From the NCBI RefSeq assembly GCF_027244095.1, contig NC_069658.1:35676501-35740500 (forward strand): a DNA stretch of 64,000 bases, read 5' to 3'. Source of the DNA: Hemicordylus capensis. Taxonomy: Eukaryota > Chordata > Lepidosauria > Squamata > Cordylidae. The position numbers were made by a program, and so were the translations under genes. This document shows positions 34,101 through 45,200 of the stretch, in pieces; the first letter of the stretch is position 1; every line of letters starts with the position of its first letter. The notes beneath the pieces are model-generated. The model did no database searches. It worked only from the letters and a program-made list of their open reading frames with translations, and was not told the origin of the DNA.

Positions 34101-35604
34101 ATGCAACCAGGATGGACCCTGCTTAGCTAAGGGGACAAGTCATGCTTGCTACTACGAGACCAGCTCTCCTCTCCTCAGTGCAGTGCAGTCAATACTGAAC
34201 TAGAGTCAGTGCAGACAATATTGAACTAGAGGGACCGATGGTCTGACTCGGTGTAAGGCAGCTTCCTATTCTATGAAGCAGTTGTTTGGGAACGGGGCCA
34301 TAGCCCAGTGGAAGAGCAGAAGCCCCCAGGTTCAATCCCTGGCATCTCCAGGTAGGGCTGGGAAAGACTCCTTCCTGCAACCCTGGAGAAGCCGTTGCCA
34401 GTCAGTGTTGTAGACCATACTGTGCGAGAGGTGCCAATGGTTTGACTCGGTATAAAGCAGCTTCCTATGTTCCTATTCCGAATTAGCTATTCCGGGGTAG
34501 CTACCTCCCTCTGCTTCTGTAAGCCAAAGTCCCGAACAAAGCTGACCATCGCCTCTCCTCAACCAAATAATTTGTCTCAAAATTGAGGATTGTTCAAACC
34601 GAACTCACCTAAATCTACAGAGTCCGGAGATGGATCGTTATAAATGGCAACTGGGTTGTTGCTTCTGGTGGTGTGGGTCTTCCGTGGCACCTGCCGGCGA
34701 ACAATTACAAGCAAAAACGTTATGCATAGGAGAGGCTAAGGCTGCGCTCTTCTGGGCACATGATTTGGCGGTAAGCCCCATTAAACTCGGTGGGACTTAT
34801 TCCTGAGTAAACCTGTATAGGGTCAGGCTGCGTAGCCTTTTGCATGCGCCCACCTTTAGGACCGAACGTTGCTGTCTGTGGCTGATCACTGAATAATAAG
34901 CTAGGAAAACGGATACAAGACTTGATCCATCTGCAATCCTATGCATGTGCATAATTGGATGCAAATCCCATCCAGCTCAGAGGAGCTTCCTTCTGAGCGA
35001 ACATACTTCAGTGTGTACAGCAAGGGCGTCAAAATAAACAATCAGGACATATTTAAAATCACGTCTCGTTTGGTTCAATTTGGTCAGGGTTTCCCAAATG
35101 AGAGGTGCCGGGCTCACGTTTCCTTTAAAATCACCACCTTTGCCCTGGAGGCTCTTTCCTCTCATCCTAGATGAAAAGAGGCTAGTGGTCACTATTCCGT
35201 GGGCAAAGAACTCTGCATGTGCTCAGAGGCACACTCTTTCCCTTCTTATTCCCATCTTCTAGTGCCCACATCCCGGGGCGGGGGGGGGGGATAACTTCCT
35301 GTAGAATAGGAAGCCCCTAGTGGTCCGCAATGTGCACTGCCATAACCACTGGGCGACGCTGCCTGCCTCACGCCAAAGCGCAAGCGATTTCCATCCCCAC
35401 CGCAGCAGCCAGAGTCGCTGAGTGAGGCTGGCCAGGCGAGACACGGCGCGGCTCGCTTCTCCGGCTCCCGCAGCTCCCATTCCCGCCCACACGCACCTTC
35501 TTCTCTACTTTGCCCGGCTTTTTGGCCAGCCGCTCGGCCAGATCGTGCACCCTATTGGGGCAGAGGCTGCCAAAGGCTTGCCTGCCGCCTCCGCGGTTTT
35601 GCAT
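26995..35604 (-). CDS. MCIDAS: Multicilin, complete seven-exon coding region
   Basis: Geminin-family coiled-coil co-regulator that pairs with E2F4/5-DP1 in the nucleus to start the multiciliated-cell programme. Coding exons, in transcript order: 35497-35604, 34609-34690, 33501-33586, 31364-31436, 30091-30305, 29107-29217, 26995-27417. Together they give 1,098 nt, 365 aa plus stop (human is about 385 aa), open throughout. The start MQNRGGG with SLCPNR following matches the human N-terminus, and the ATG has G at -3. Residues ~164-225 form the geminin-like coiled coil ([20 protein letters not shown], then [16 protein letters not shown]). The acidic, Ser-rich middle fits the family. The C-terminus, ending [20 protein letters not shown], is the TIRT domain that contacts E2F-DP; the motif reads NIRT here. 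Five introns are GT-AG by reading; intron 4 has a GC donor. Untranslated ends are not resolved. Confidence 0.97.
28084..28135. repeat. (TA)n microsatellite
   Basis: About 26 TA units at the 3' tail of the reversed SINE; probably expanded from its terminus. Confidence 0.9.
28137..28350 (-). mobile_element. tRNA-derived SINE with L2-like tail, nested in the hAT element
   Basis: Reverse orientation: TATATCCCGCTCTTCCTCCA tail complement at the left, and TCTAACCACTACACCACGCT head complement at the right. Confidence 0.85.
28740..28875. mobile_element. hAT MITE in MCIDAS intron 6
   Basis: Arms GGACCACAACTCCCATCATC and GATGGGAGTTGTAGTCC; right end GGTTGGGAACCCCTG. The left end is decayed and no clean duplication is visible. 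Confidence 0.7.
30780..31240 (-). mobile_element. L2 3' end in MCIDAS intron 4, with nested SINE
   Basis: Plus strand GACACCAGCAACAACCACTA, GGATAGGGCCAGTTGCTCTT and GTCAGTTAGCAAGG mirror the L2 3' end near 60940-61070. A SINE with L2-like tail in reverse occupies about 31010-31200. Confidence 0.65.
31010..31200 (-). mobile_element. tRNA-derived SINE with L2-like tail
   Basis: Reverse copy: TATATCCCACTCTTCCTCCA, CAACCCCGTGAAGTAGGTTA and GATTTGAACTCGGGTCTCC (B-box complement). Confidence 0.8.
31362..31363 (-). other. MCIDAS: GC (non-canonical) 5' splice site of MCIDAS intron 4
   Basis: Exon 4 ends ATATCCG and the intron begins GCAAGTATAT, the classic strong GC-AG donor form. Using this donor the split codon becomes GAT (Asp), giving [11 protein letters not shown] against human ISDSSSLMSP. 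A GT three bases further on would change the phase and reach a stop within exon 5. The acceptor is a normal CTCTAG at 30306. Confidence 0.85.
31440..33500. other. MCIDAS intron 3, with CpG-dense patch
   Basis: About 31690-32000 is richer in CpG than other introns (for example GAACACCGCCGGCGGCGGCG near 31745). A decayed hAT MITE lies at about 32750-32930 (ACTACAACTCCTATCATG arm). The rest looks unique; the patch could be regulatory, which is inference only. Confidence 0.4.
33870..34175 (-). mobile_element. 5S-rRNA-derived SINE in MCIDAS intron 2
   Basis: Near full-length reversed copy. Right end: CTCGTAGTAGCAAGCATGAC head on the minus strand. Middle: 5S-like CTAAGCAGGGTCCATCCTGG on the minus strand (34105-34128). 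Left end: complement of ACATAGGAAGCTGCCATATA. Confidence 0.8.
34290..34475 (+). mobile_element. tRNA-derived SINE sharing the 5S-SINE tail
   Basis: Head GGGGCCATAGCCCAGTGGAA contains an A-box-like TAGCCCAGTGG; the B box is GGTTCAATCCCTGG. The body is CTGCAACCCTGGAGAAGCCG and the tail TATAAAGCAGCTTCCTATGT. The tail equals that of the 5S-derived SINE 120 bases away. Confidence 0.8.
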
Positions 35605-36080
35605 CGCGCTTTCTCGCCCGGCCGACTGCCGAGGGAGGACGCGGCGATCGGCTGGCTGGGCTGGGTCTGTCTGGCCACACTTGAGGGGAGTCCCACAGCC
35701 TCCCTGGGGAGGAGGGAGAGCCGAGGGGAGGCGGGCCGGCTGTCAGTTGAGCGCCAGAGGTGGCGCCTTCGCCTTGGCACACGCCAGCCTGGCAACAGGG
35801 GAGCCCAGCCTCCGCGGCCCCTCCTCTTCCAGTCCTCTTCCCCGGGACTAGACCGGCGGCAGCCGCCACCGCCGTTGCTGTCCGTAGGAGCCCACGCACC
35901 AAATTGCGCCTTTTCCCTGCACATTGGCGCCGCCACCAACGGACGGCGAGAGGAGAGCTCGTTGGGCTGAATTCCCCAGAGTCCAATGGGAGCGGGTCGG
36001 TCGGGGCTTCCTTTGCGCCAAGGGTTGGCCCCTCAGCTCCAGAGCCTGTTCCCAAGGGTGGGGCGCAGCGCAGCCTTTGA
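35380..36080 (-). promoter_or_regulatory. CpG-rich promoter region of MCIDAS
   Basis: A dense run of CpG, far above the AT-rich surroundings, covers coding exon 1 and about 470 bases upstream. I see no TATA box at a convincing distance. On the minus strand there is a CCAAT-like pentamer at 35922-35927, overlapping an E2F-like TTGGCGC core at 35924-35930. E2F control would fit the gene's biology, but the sites are short and only inferred. Confidence 0.7.
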
Positions 36081-36202
36081 GCGTGTGCTTCTCTCTCAAG
36101 CCGCTTGGCCTAGGCATTTGGGAGATATGTATGTGTCTGTCTATGTACATACATGTGTTTACACATTTGTATCCCGCCTGTCTTCCAAGGAGCTCAAGGC
36201 GT

Positions 36203-36560
36203 GATTGATTGATTGATTGATTAAGTGCCGTCAAGTCGGTGTCGACTCTTAGCGACCACATAGATAGATTCTCTCCAGGATGATCTGTCTTCAGTTTGGC
36301 CTTTAAAGTCGCTCAGTGGTGCATTCGTTGTTGTCATCATATCCCAGTCCATCCCCCTTGCTGCTAGTCGTCCTCTTCTTCCCTTCCCTTCAACTTTTCC
36401 CAGCGTTAGGGACTTCTCAAGGGAGCTGGATCTTCGCACCATTTGGGCCTCGAGTGAAAATTCTGGGTTGATTTGTTCTGTGATCCATTGGTTGGTTTTC
36501 CTGGCTGTCCATGGTATCCTCAAAAATCTTCTCCAGCACCAAAGTTCAAAAGTGTCAGTG
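36203..36560 (-). mobile_element. RTE/BovB LINE 3' fragment
   Basis: Plus strand GTCAAGTCGGTGTCGACTCT is the complement of the BovB 3' tail, followed by ACATAGATAGATTCTCTCCA and TGATCTGTCTTCAGTTTGGC, the usual BovB 3' coding region in reverse. A (TGAT)n tract (36203-36222) marks the 3' terminus. 5'-truncated and dead. Confidence 0.75.
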
Positions 36561-37019
36561 TAGGCAAGGCATACATGGTGTTTTATTCTCACAACAACCC
36601 GGTAAGGCAGGCTAGCCTGAGAGAGAGTGACTGGCCGTGCAGGCAGCAGAATAGGGGGGGTCGTGAAGAAGCTGCTTCCTGTGGTGGACGAATGGGACTA
36701 GACTGCAGAGGAGAGGCCACATGGTTTGAATGCTGTTGCCTGGAAAAGTCTTCCTCCAAGCAGAAAGCTAGCAGCACAGCAGGAAGAGGGCCTAACCTGT
36801 CCTTTTCATTTCAATGGGATTACTTTGAGTAATTTCCCTCATCCTGTCAGCTACTATTTGCTGGTAGTATTTACATGGAAATGGGCTCAGAAATCCCCCA
36901 CTTACAGTCTGAAGTGTACAGCCAGTTCTACTACCTCATTTGTAGAGGTGTCTATATATGAGAGAGAGAGAGATCACAGTGTGCTCTAGTGGTTAGAGTG
37001 TCAGTCTAGAACCTGATTC

Positions 37020-37365
37020 AGATGGGACCTTCTCTGTTTTTGCCCCCAGGCTCTGGAATGTGCTCCCAATGAATATCCATTCCTTGACAGCTGTGGCTGT
37101 TTTTTTAAAAAAACAAAGACCCATTTATTTGTTCAGGCTTTTACCCCTGACTGACAGGCCTCTCAGCTCTCCTGTTTATCTTTTTTAGGGGTGGGTTTTT
37201 TTGTTTTGGTATTTTTGGTGTTTTATGTTTTCTACTGTCTCACTGATTTTAAGGTTTTAAATGAAACTCTTATGGGATTTTATTGCATTTTTACTTTTGT
37301 AAACCGCCTTGAGATGCATTATGAAAGGCGGTGTAAAAATTGAACAAACAAATAAATAAATAGTG
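37020..37365 (+). mobile_element. L2 LINE 3' end
   Basis: Contains CAGGCTCTGGAATGTGCTCC (the LWNxLP region of the L2 end), then TGTAAACCGCCTTGAGATGC, and ends in an AAATAAATAAATA tail. Severely 5'-truncated. Confidence 0.75.
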
Positions 37366-37560
37366 TTGTATGAGTGTACACATGTCTGCATGTCTGAACA
37401 CTCACATATGTGTTTGTGTGAATGACTGTACCTGTGTTCATGTTAAAAGTGAACCTGGGTACAGGCCCCTCAAATATGTGGTATAAATAGGAAGTGTACT
37501 GCTGTACCAGCGTTCAACATAACATGTGCATAAGCGTTGTATGAGTGAACAGGGCTTAGA
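37365..37560 (+). repeat. ACATGT-rich dispersed repeat, copy 3
   Basis: GTACACATGTCTGCATGTCT, AAGTGAACCTGGGTACAGGC and CAACATAACATGTGCATAAG mirror copy 2 in inverse orientation. Confidence 0.6.
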
Positions 37561-38035
37561 AGTTGGGAGATCCAAGTGCAAATCCCCTCTCAGATATGAA
37601 TACCTCAGGCTGCCTCTGCCTAGGAGATGCTCCCCCTGGCCAATGGGGAAGGTGAAAGGAGGAGCTGATGGCTGGCCAAGAGACTTGTGTCTCTTGGACT
37701 CTTGGCCAAGAGACTTATGTGGCAGTCTTCCTGCTCTCTTCTTTGACCAATGGGCTTTCTTTCAAAGGCCCACAACACCCACCCCCAGGTTTACCAGTGG
37801 GCCACCACCAGTAGCTCTTCCAAATCTGCCCCACTTGGAAATGAATGGAATCCTTGGTAGTGGTAGCAGCTCCTCCTACCCTTGGAAGATGAGAGGAAGA
37901 GGAGCTGCCACTGCATCCCATCCCTGTTTGCCAATAGGTGGAGGGTGGGAAGAAGACCTCCCAGTGCTAGTGCTACCAAGACCAGGAGCAGTGCCTCCTT
38001 CTCCCACCCTCCCCTGCGATGACGCAATGCAATAC

Positions 38036-38530
38036 AGGAGGAGAGCTGGTCTTGTGGTAGAGTAACAGTAAAGTGTGCCGTCAAGTTGATTTTGACTCCT
38101 GGAGCCCACAGAGGCCTGTGATTTTATTTGGAAGAATACAGGAGGGGTTTACCATTGCCTCCTCCTGAGCAGTGTGAGATGATGCCTTTCTGCATCTTCC
38201 TATATTGCTGCTGCCCAGTAGAGGTGTTTCTGGGAAACATATCAGCGGGGATTCGAAACGGCAACCTCCTGCTTGTTAGTCAAGCATTTCCCCGCTGCAC
38301 CACTTTAAGGTGGTCGGTCTTGTGGTAGCAAGCATGAATTGTCACTTTTGCTAAGCAGGGTCTGCCCTGGTCTGCATTTGACTGGGAGACTACATATGAA
38401 TATGAGCGCTGTAAGATATTCCCCTTGGGGATGGGGCTGCTGATCTGAGAAGAGCATCATCTGCATGCTTGCATGCAGAAGGTTCCGAGTTCCCTCACTG
38501 GCATCTCCAAGATAGGGCTGAAAGAGAGCC
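38036..38530 (+). mobile_element. 5S-rRNA-derived SINE, interrupted
   Basis: Head AGAGCTGGTCTTGTGGTAG at 38042-38060 resumes after the insert at 38329. It contains GCTAAGCAGGGTCTGCCCTG and TGACTGGGAGACTAC (about 38352-38391), which track the 5S rRNA promoter region AAGCAGGGTCGGGCCTGG and TGGATGGGAGACC. The 3' tail is missing; it ends in a C-run near 38530. Confidence 0.85.
38061..38315 (-). mobile_element. tRNA-derived SINE with BovB-like tail, nested in a 5S SINE
   Basis: Reverse orientation: tail complement AAAGTGTGCCGTCAAGTTGA, body TTTACCATTGCCTCCTCC, and B-box complement GGGGATTCGAAACGGCAACC. GGTCTTGTGGTAG flanks it on both sides, an exact 13-bp target-site duplication. Confidence 0.9.
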
Positions 38531-38839
38531 CCCCCCCCCCCCGCCGCCCACCCTTACAGTGATGAGGGACTTGGCAGTAGTGGTATCTCTTCTTCTTCCC
38601 ACCCTCCATCCACAATGATGAATAAGGGCTGGGTGCAGTGGTAGCTGCTCTTGCTCTTCCTCTGCAAGGGGAAGCTGCTACCACCTGCAAAGATTTTCTC
38701 CATCTGCCAGTGGAGAGGGTGGGAAGAGCTGCTACCACCCTGCTGGAGATTTCTCCCATTCATGGATGGGGAGGCTAGGAGGAGCTGCTAGCCATTGCCA
38801 GCTACTAAGCCTGGGAGAGCCCAGGGGCTCAGTGTGCTA

Positions 38840-40880
38840 TGGGAAGGAACCACCCAGAGCAGGGTTTTCCTAGCTCTCCCCACACTCCAACCTGGCATGG
38901 GCAAATGAGCCTGTTCTAAAGAGTTGACTGATGACCAGGAACAGATGGTGGATTAATGGAACACAGAATGGAGAGAGCTATTTAAGCCCAGTGCAGTAGA
39001 TGAGCATCTCCAGAAGAAAGCCATGCACGGTTTTCATTACAAGCTGTCCATCACCCACATTCTACAATGCACTGTAGTGAGAAATACAGCAAACAAATCC
39101 GTTAGGGAGTGTCTATGTGTGCCGAAATGGGGATCAGAAGGAGGGTCAAGCTTTGTGTTTGATGCAAGGTGTAATTTGGTTAAATTATACCTTAGGTTGA
39201 ATGCAAAACTTAACCCTCTGTGCTTGTTTTTTTCGAAGGTAAATAACGGTGGTGGGGGTGTTCAAGATCAGGACTATGGGGCTGAGGAAAGGGAGCTTTA
39301 ATGCAGCTTTCCCCATGCCATGGTTCTGATTTGGATCAGCAACTCACGCACATACACCATGGCTGCTATTTCTTCTGGGAGGAAATCTCCCATTGGCCCT
39401 AGTTCAGACACAAACAGAACCTCTAAGGCATGTTATAAAGAAAGTGCAACAAGCTGCCTGTGTCCTTGGATTTAAAGAAGTACCGCTAGAGTTCCTGTGG
39501 TATAACATTTACCACATGAAGTGTGAGCTCTTCCATGAATCCCACTGCTGTTGTAGCTGCATTGTGATGCAAATGAACGAGTGTCAAAGCACAGGTTTTT
39601 GCTGCAGGACTTTGCCACCTAATTTCCTTCCGTTGGCCTTATGTTCTCCTGCAGTCTCAGGAGTGTAGCTGAACTGAGCTTTTGACAAAGTAAAGCACTT
39701 CGGCGGGCCCCCTTAGATCTTCCTTGGAGACCCAAGAGGGAGGATTTTCTTCTGCTTAGTACGGATATATTAATTTATAGGGTGGAGCAGACAGGGGAAG
39801 GGTTAGTTGTATTTCCACTCTGGTGGGATTGGAAACAGTACAAAAAAAGAAAGAAAAAACTATCTTCCTTTGGAGGATTTTCACGAGGAAGAGCTGAAGC
39901 AGCTCAGGTCAGATTAGGAATAGTCCTTTGTCACACTTGTGGATATTTTAAATCATTTTTGTTGTTGACTGGCACAATTCTCTTATTTTTGTAAAGGAAA
40001 TGCCACCTTCCATTCTTAACAGAAGTTGTTTCTGTTTTTACATTTAATAACTCTTTTTAATGCATATTACTAGCTGAAAATGTAGGACCACTAACATTAA
40101 ACAGATTACCATCTTGCATAGCCACAATAAAATCAACACATTTAAACAAATTTGACACTAACAAAATAGCGGGTAATATAAACTTCTAGGTGCAGAAGAA
40201 AGGCTAATAATGGATGTGTTTATTGTCCTGGTTAAACTGTAATTATATAGAAGTCTTTTGTGTTGTACATAATTATTCTAGTCTTCCTGAATCCCTGCTG
40301 TGATACAAACTCTATTCATACATAGCAGATATATTGAATATGAACAGGCTATTCATTTTCAAGATATCTGCTTATGGATCACACAGCATAGCACTAAGTA
40401 CAAAATTCTACTTCTTGTTTCTTTTAAAAAACAATCTTCCCAAGTTTCTGGTGCACAGAAGATACTGAAAACATGATGAATGTCAGTGGATGTCATAGGA
40501 ATCAATAGGGTTATTGGATATCAGAAAGTAAGCTTCTGGGCTCTCTTTCCTTTCTTTCATTGACCAACATACTGTGCAGCACAATGTTGATGGTTCTGAA
40601 CTGCCTGCGCTGCTGAGAACACCTAAGACTCTGGCCGGTGCTCTGGTGCAAAAGGGCTCTTGCCTATACTTAAAGTTGCATGATTGCACTTCCTCAAAAC
40701 TACTTACATTGGAAATCATGTAAATAATGTTTTGTAAGTGTGATCATACAGCTTTAAGCATTTGTACAAGTGTGAGTTATGCATGAGTGCCCACATTTTT
40801 AAAGGTACACACAGCCAGACAGGTGGTTCAGAACCACTCATGTTTCACTGGGCAGCATGTTGGCCACTGTTACTAACCAG
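38840..40880. other. Gene-free spacer between CCNO and MCIDAS
   Basis: Mostly unique, AT-rich after 39950. No exon, CpG island or clear repeat. Distal control elements for the pair could lie here, but nothing in the sequence proves it. Confidence 0.4.
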
Positions 40881-40884
40881 CTTG

Positions 40885-41215
40885 AACATAAGAACAGTCC
40901 TGTTGGATCAGGCCCAAGGCCCATCTAGTCCAGCATCCTGTTTCACACAGTGGCCCACCAGATGCTGCTGGGAACCTACAGGCAAGAGCTGAGGGCATGC
41001 CCTCTCTCTTGCTGTTACTCCCCTGCAACTGGTATTCAGAGGCATCCTGCTTCTGAGGCTGGAGGTGGCCTATAGCCCTCAAACTAGTATCCATTGAGAG
41101 ACCTCTCTCTCTCCTCCATGAAGTTATCCAATCCCCTCTTAAAGCAATCCAGGTTGCTGGCTGTCACCACATCTTGTGGAAGAGAATTCCCACAATTTTC
41201 TTGGTCTTCAGCTTG
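40885..41215 (-). mobile_element. CR1 LINE 3' fragment
   Basis: Plus strand GCCCATCTAGTCCAGCATCC, TTACTCCCCTGCAACTGGTA, ATGAAGTTATCCAATCCCCT and GCTGTCACCACATCTTGTGG are the complement of the CR1-type 3' region. Confidence 0.75.
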
Positions 41216-41853
41216 GTCTGAATTCTATGAAAACTCTAACAGTGGAATTGGGAATAAACTATACAGAATTGTTTCTGAATATTTGATTCATGTTTTCAAT
41301 TGAAGCACAGCCCACCTCCAGCATCTTTGTGTCACACAGAAAATTAGATGATGCTGGTGCCTGTAAGGGTTGAACTCCATGTTACAGAGCCAGACTAATG
41401 TCTTAGAATATGGATCACAACAAAATTCTGTAAAGCAGTTGTTTGGTGGACAACTTAACGTGGAAGAGTGGTGATCAGGAGAGGAGGCGCTGAACTCTGA
41501 TCATCCCTTCTCCCTTTGTAACCCCTTCCCTCCAGCTGATTTTCTTCCAGCTGGACTTTAAGGCCAAAGCTAAGTTTGGTTGGGAGAAAAGCAGCTTTGG
41601 GGAGGGGATGCAAGGGGGAAAGCAGCACGTGGGGAAATTATTCAGCTTTCTGTCTGCTGCTTCTCTGCTTGGAATTGCCTCCCCACTGTTTTCTATGTTT
41701 GACACAGAGCTGCTGCTGTTATCTGTAGTTAGACCTTAAGGGACACCATACAGAATTGCTTCTTAAATGCTGTCATGTAATGGGTTCATGTTTTCTTGGG
41801 AGGATACAGAAAAAGATGAAAGCATGTCATTACAGACAATTTCTGATAAAAAG

Positions 41854-41859
41854 TTTATT
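41854..41859 (-). other. Candidate poly(A) signal of CCNO
   Basis: AATAAA on the minus strand, about 420 bases past the CCNO stop codon at 42278. It is the first canonical hexamer I found downstream. The stretch between shows no obvious repeat and fits a 3' UTR. Confidence 0.5.
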
Positions 41860-42277
41860 AGAGAAATGCATTTACAGTACTGTTGTCCTTCCTATGGCTT
41901 AGTATTGAACTATCATCTCAATAAATAAGTACAGGGATAATACACATTTTTTACAATGTCAACCTATTATTTAAAATAATGTCAGTGCAATATATGACAA
42001 GTCTAATGTGCAAAATAGAATTTGCAAATTATATTAAAAGGATCAGAGAAGCCATTACTTAACCAATCACATTCTAAACCAAAGTCATAGCTTCCACTAC
42101 AAATAAATATAAATACCATGTAAAACTGATTGAAAAGACTATTAAGCAAAAGTTCAAAATGAATACTGTTATTTCAGAGGTATTGCAATGACCAGTGGTC
42201 CTTCTGTACATGCACTGGAAAAAACTGACAAATGCATGGCTACAAATAGTGCTTCAAGTATGTTTTCTTTGGTTAAT

Positions 42278-45200
42278 TCATTTTTCTAAGTGCAGACACT
42301 GATCTGAAATCTCTGGGGGCAGTACCAGAGGCAAAGAGTCCTCGTTCAAAGACACCAGCAAATGTAGGTTGTCCAGACAATCCTGTAAAACCCCCTCTGG
42401 ATAGTCACTTAAATGGAGGTCCAGCGGCTTCTGGTGCTGCAACATCTGGTCAGCCAGCCTCAAGCAGCAAACAGCTAGCAATGAAGGCATGTATTTGTTA
42501 AAAGCATAGTCAGCCAGGCTAAGTTCAGCCACGCCTTTGGCCAGGGTTTTGGCATTCTTAGCCTCCCAGGCATCAGCCTCACAAGCCTCCATCCGCATAT
42601 GAGTGAAGTGTTCCAGGAAGAAGCTGATGGTGGGGGCTGCCAGGTTGAAGTGGAGCTTGTTCAAGATGATGCATTCCAGGTTGCAGAGCTGCTGTCGAGA
42701 GAAAGTGTCACAGCAAAGGGCCAGGAGCTGTTTCACCTTGGGTGGATGCACTTCCACCTGAAAGGCACAAAAGAACAGAAAGCAATGCACAAGAGTAAAT
42801 GCAGAATGTGCATAAAAAGAACCATCTTCATTGTTCCCAGATGTTTTGTGGGACCCATATGGTACTGGCGGTACAACAATGGCTGTCACATTCTCCTTCT
42901 TGTCCTAATCTTAACCAGCTGTAATTTAAATTAACACAGGACATGATCCCATCAAACTTAAAGCCTTTTAAGTTCCACTTATTTCAGAGGGAGAGTCAGG
43001 CATGTGCTTGACTCTCTTCCACTAAGAAATCAATGGCAGTTTAAAAATGCTCCAATCTGGCTGAACATGGTATTTGATTTTTGAAGGCTGTATAGCTCAT
43101 CTCCCCTGCTTGTGGGGAAAGGAAGCAGGGAACACAGTATATTTATATCCTGAAGCAGGTCTATCTATCCTGCAGAATTAAGAACAGGATATTATGTTAT
43201 TGGCACTGGATTGTGGCTAGGGTATGTGTCAAGTGAAGAGGATTATCCATTTATTTTTAGCATCAAGAAAGTGTCCAAGATTTTGCTCTAGACTTCTGAC
43301 ATACCACTTCTATTCTTTGCATCTGTCTTCACAGCAAAGGATATTGAGTGCATACCTGTGCCTGAACCGAGCTTCTCAGAGACAGAAGCTAAAGAACTGA
43401 GTCAGATAGAAGTAACAAGAGATGACATTCTAAACTGTCTGGAAAATTAAAAATAAACAAATCACCAGGGCCAGATGGCATCCACCCGAGAGTTCTTAAA
43501 GAACTCAAATGTGAAATTGCCAAACTCCTTGCAAAAATATGTAACTTATCCCAACAATCTGGCTCTGTACCAGAGGACTGGAAAGTAGACAGTGTGACTC
43601 CAATTTTCAAAAGGGGATCCAGGGGGAATCTGGGAAATTACTGGTACAGGCCGGTTAGCTTAACTTCTGTGCCAAATTGATGGAAAACATTCTCAAAGAT
43701 AAAATTGTTAAGTTTATAGAAGAACAGGCCCTGCTAAAGGAGAACCAGCTTGGCTTCTGCAAGGACAAGTCTTGCCTCACCAACCTTTTGGAGTTATTTG
43801 AGAGCACCAACAGGTGTGTGGATAAACGTGATCCAGTTGACATAGTATACTTGGACGTTGAAAAAGCTTTTGACATAGTTCCTCATCAAAGACTCTTGAG
43901 AAAACTTAACAGTCTTGGGATAAGGGGACAGGTTCATGTGTGGATTGGTAACTGGTTGAAGGACAGGAATCAGGGGGTAGGTATAAATGGACAGTTCTCT
44001 AAATGGAGAGAAGTAAGCAGTGGGGTCCCCCAGGGATCTGTACTGGGATTAGTGTCTTTTAGTTTAATCGTAAATGATCTGGAAATTGGGGTGAGCAGCA
44101 AAGTGGCAAAATTTTCAGTGACACTAAACTATTTATAGGCAAGATGCCTCTAAATACCAGTTGCAGGGGAGCAACAGAAGGAGAGAGCACATGCCCTCAG
44201 CTCTTGCCTATGGGTTTCCAAGAAGCATCTGGTGGGCCATTGTATCAAACAGGATGCTTGGGTCTCATCCATTAGGGCTGTTCTTAGTTCATTTAGTTTG
44301 TGAGCCCTTTGGGGACAGGGAACCATTTTCTTATACCTTTTGCATTGGAAATTGCTTTGAGACCCTTTTTGTCGAAAAGTGGTGTATAAATATTTTTAAA
44401 TAATAATAATTTGTTAATATAAAAATAAATCCATAGCCAGTCAGCTCCTGACTGAAAACCAAGAGATAAAAGAGATAACAAATATCGACAGCATAAGATT
44501 GCATGAAACACCAGTGTCAGAGTACAGGGCAAAAAACCCCATGCCTTCATATTCCAAACCACTGGCAGTCACTCAGCCCTACTAATCGCCTGGCAGCTCC
44601 TAGTCACCATGGTTCAAAAAACCTCCATCCTCTCTAGTTTTACATTTGAATAAATAAAGCTTGTCCATCCCTCCTTCCAACAGGAAACACAACTCTTACC
44701 ACCTAGAAAAAGCAGGGAAGAGATAGGGGAGATCTTCTAGGTCTTCTTGATACCTGTTTGCAAGAGATGAAGAGCGCAGTAACTCCGAGGAGTTGGAAGC
44801 AGTCGGCAGCCACTGGAGTTGTGGTGAGGAAGCGGTCTAGCGTGTTTACTGCCAAGCATAAGGACTCAAAAGAGAAGCCAAAATGTTTATGTACTGGAAT
44901 TAGCCAGCTGATCAGTTTGCACCGGGCCTCTGCAGTTATCTGTGAAGTTGAGGAGAGATGGGGTTAGGATACAAAAGAGGTAAAAATAAAATCTGGAGGC
45001 AGCCATTAACAAGGCAACCAAATCATTGCAGAGTATTATTATTATTATTATTATTATTAATTTGATTTCTATACCGCCCTTCCAAAAATGGCTCAGGGCG
45101 GTTTACACAGAGAAATAATAAATAAATATGTATAATAAATAAATAATTAATAAGTATGATTAGTGACAAGCAAAATCTTAGCATGAAATTTCTTCAAAGA

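Larger units (their letters stand above)
37800..38830. repeat. Degenerate GGTAGCAGCTCCTCC-type array, split by SINEs
   Basis: Loose repeats of GGTAGTGGTAGCAGCTCC, GTGGTAGCTGCTCTTGC, GGAGGGTGGGAAGA and GGGTGGGAAGAGCTGCTACC recur on both sides of the SINE pair at 38036-38530. Period irregular; not coding as far as I can tell despite long open frames. Confidence 0.45.

Noticed and set aside
35791-35796. RFX-like GGCAAC half site in the MCIDAS promoter
   Set aside because: The other half of the X-box is absent at every allowed spacing, so six bases alone are not evidence.
35422-36261. Long open frames of up to 182 codons around the MCIDAS start
   Set aside because: They overlap on both strands in CpG-rich DNA and match no family; open frames are expected by composition.
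37526-38065. 179-codon frame in the spacer
   Set aside because: Repetitive Ser/Gly/Pro-rich translation over a degenerate array; no domain.
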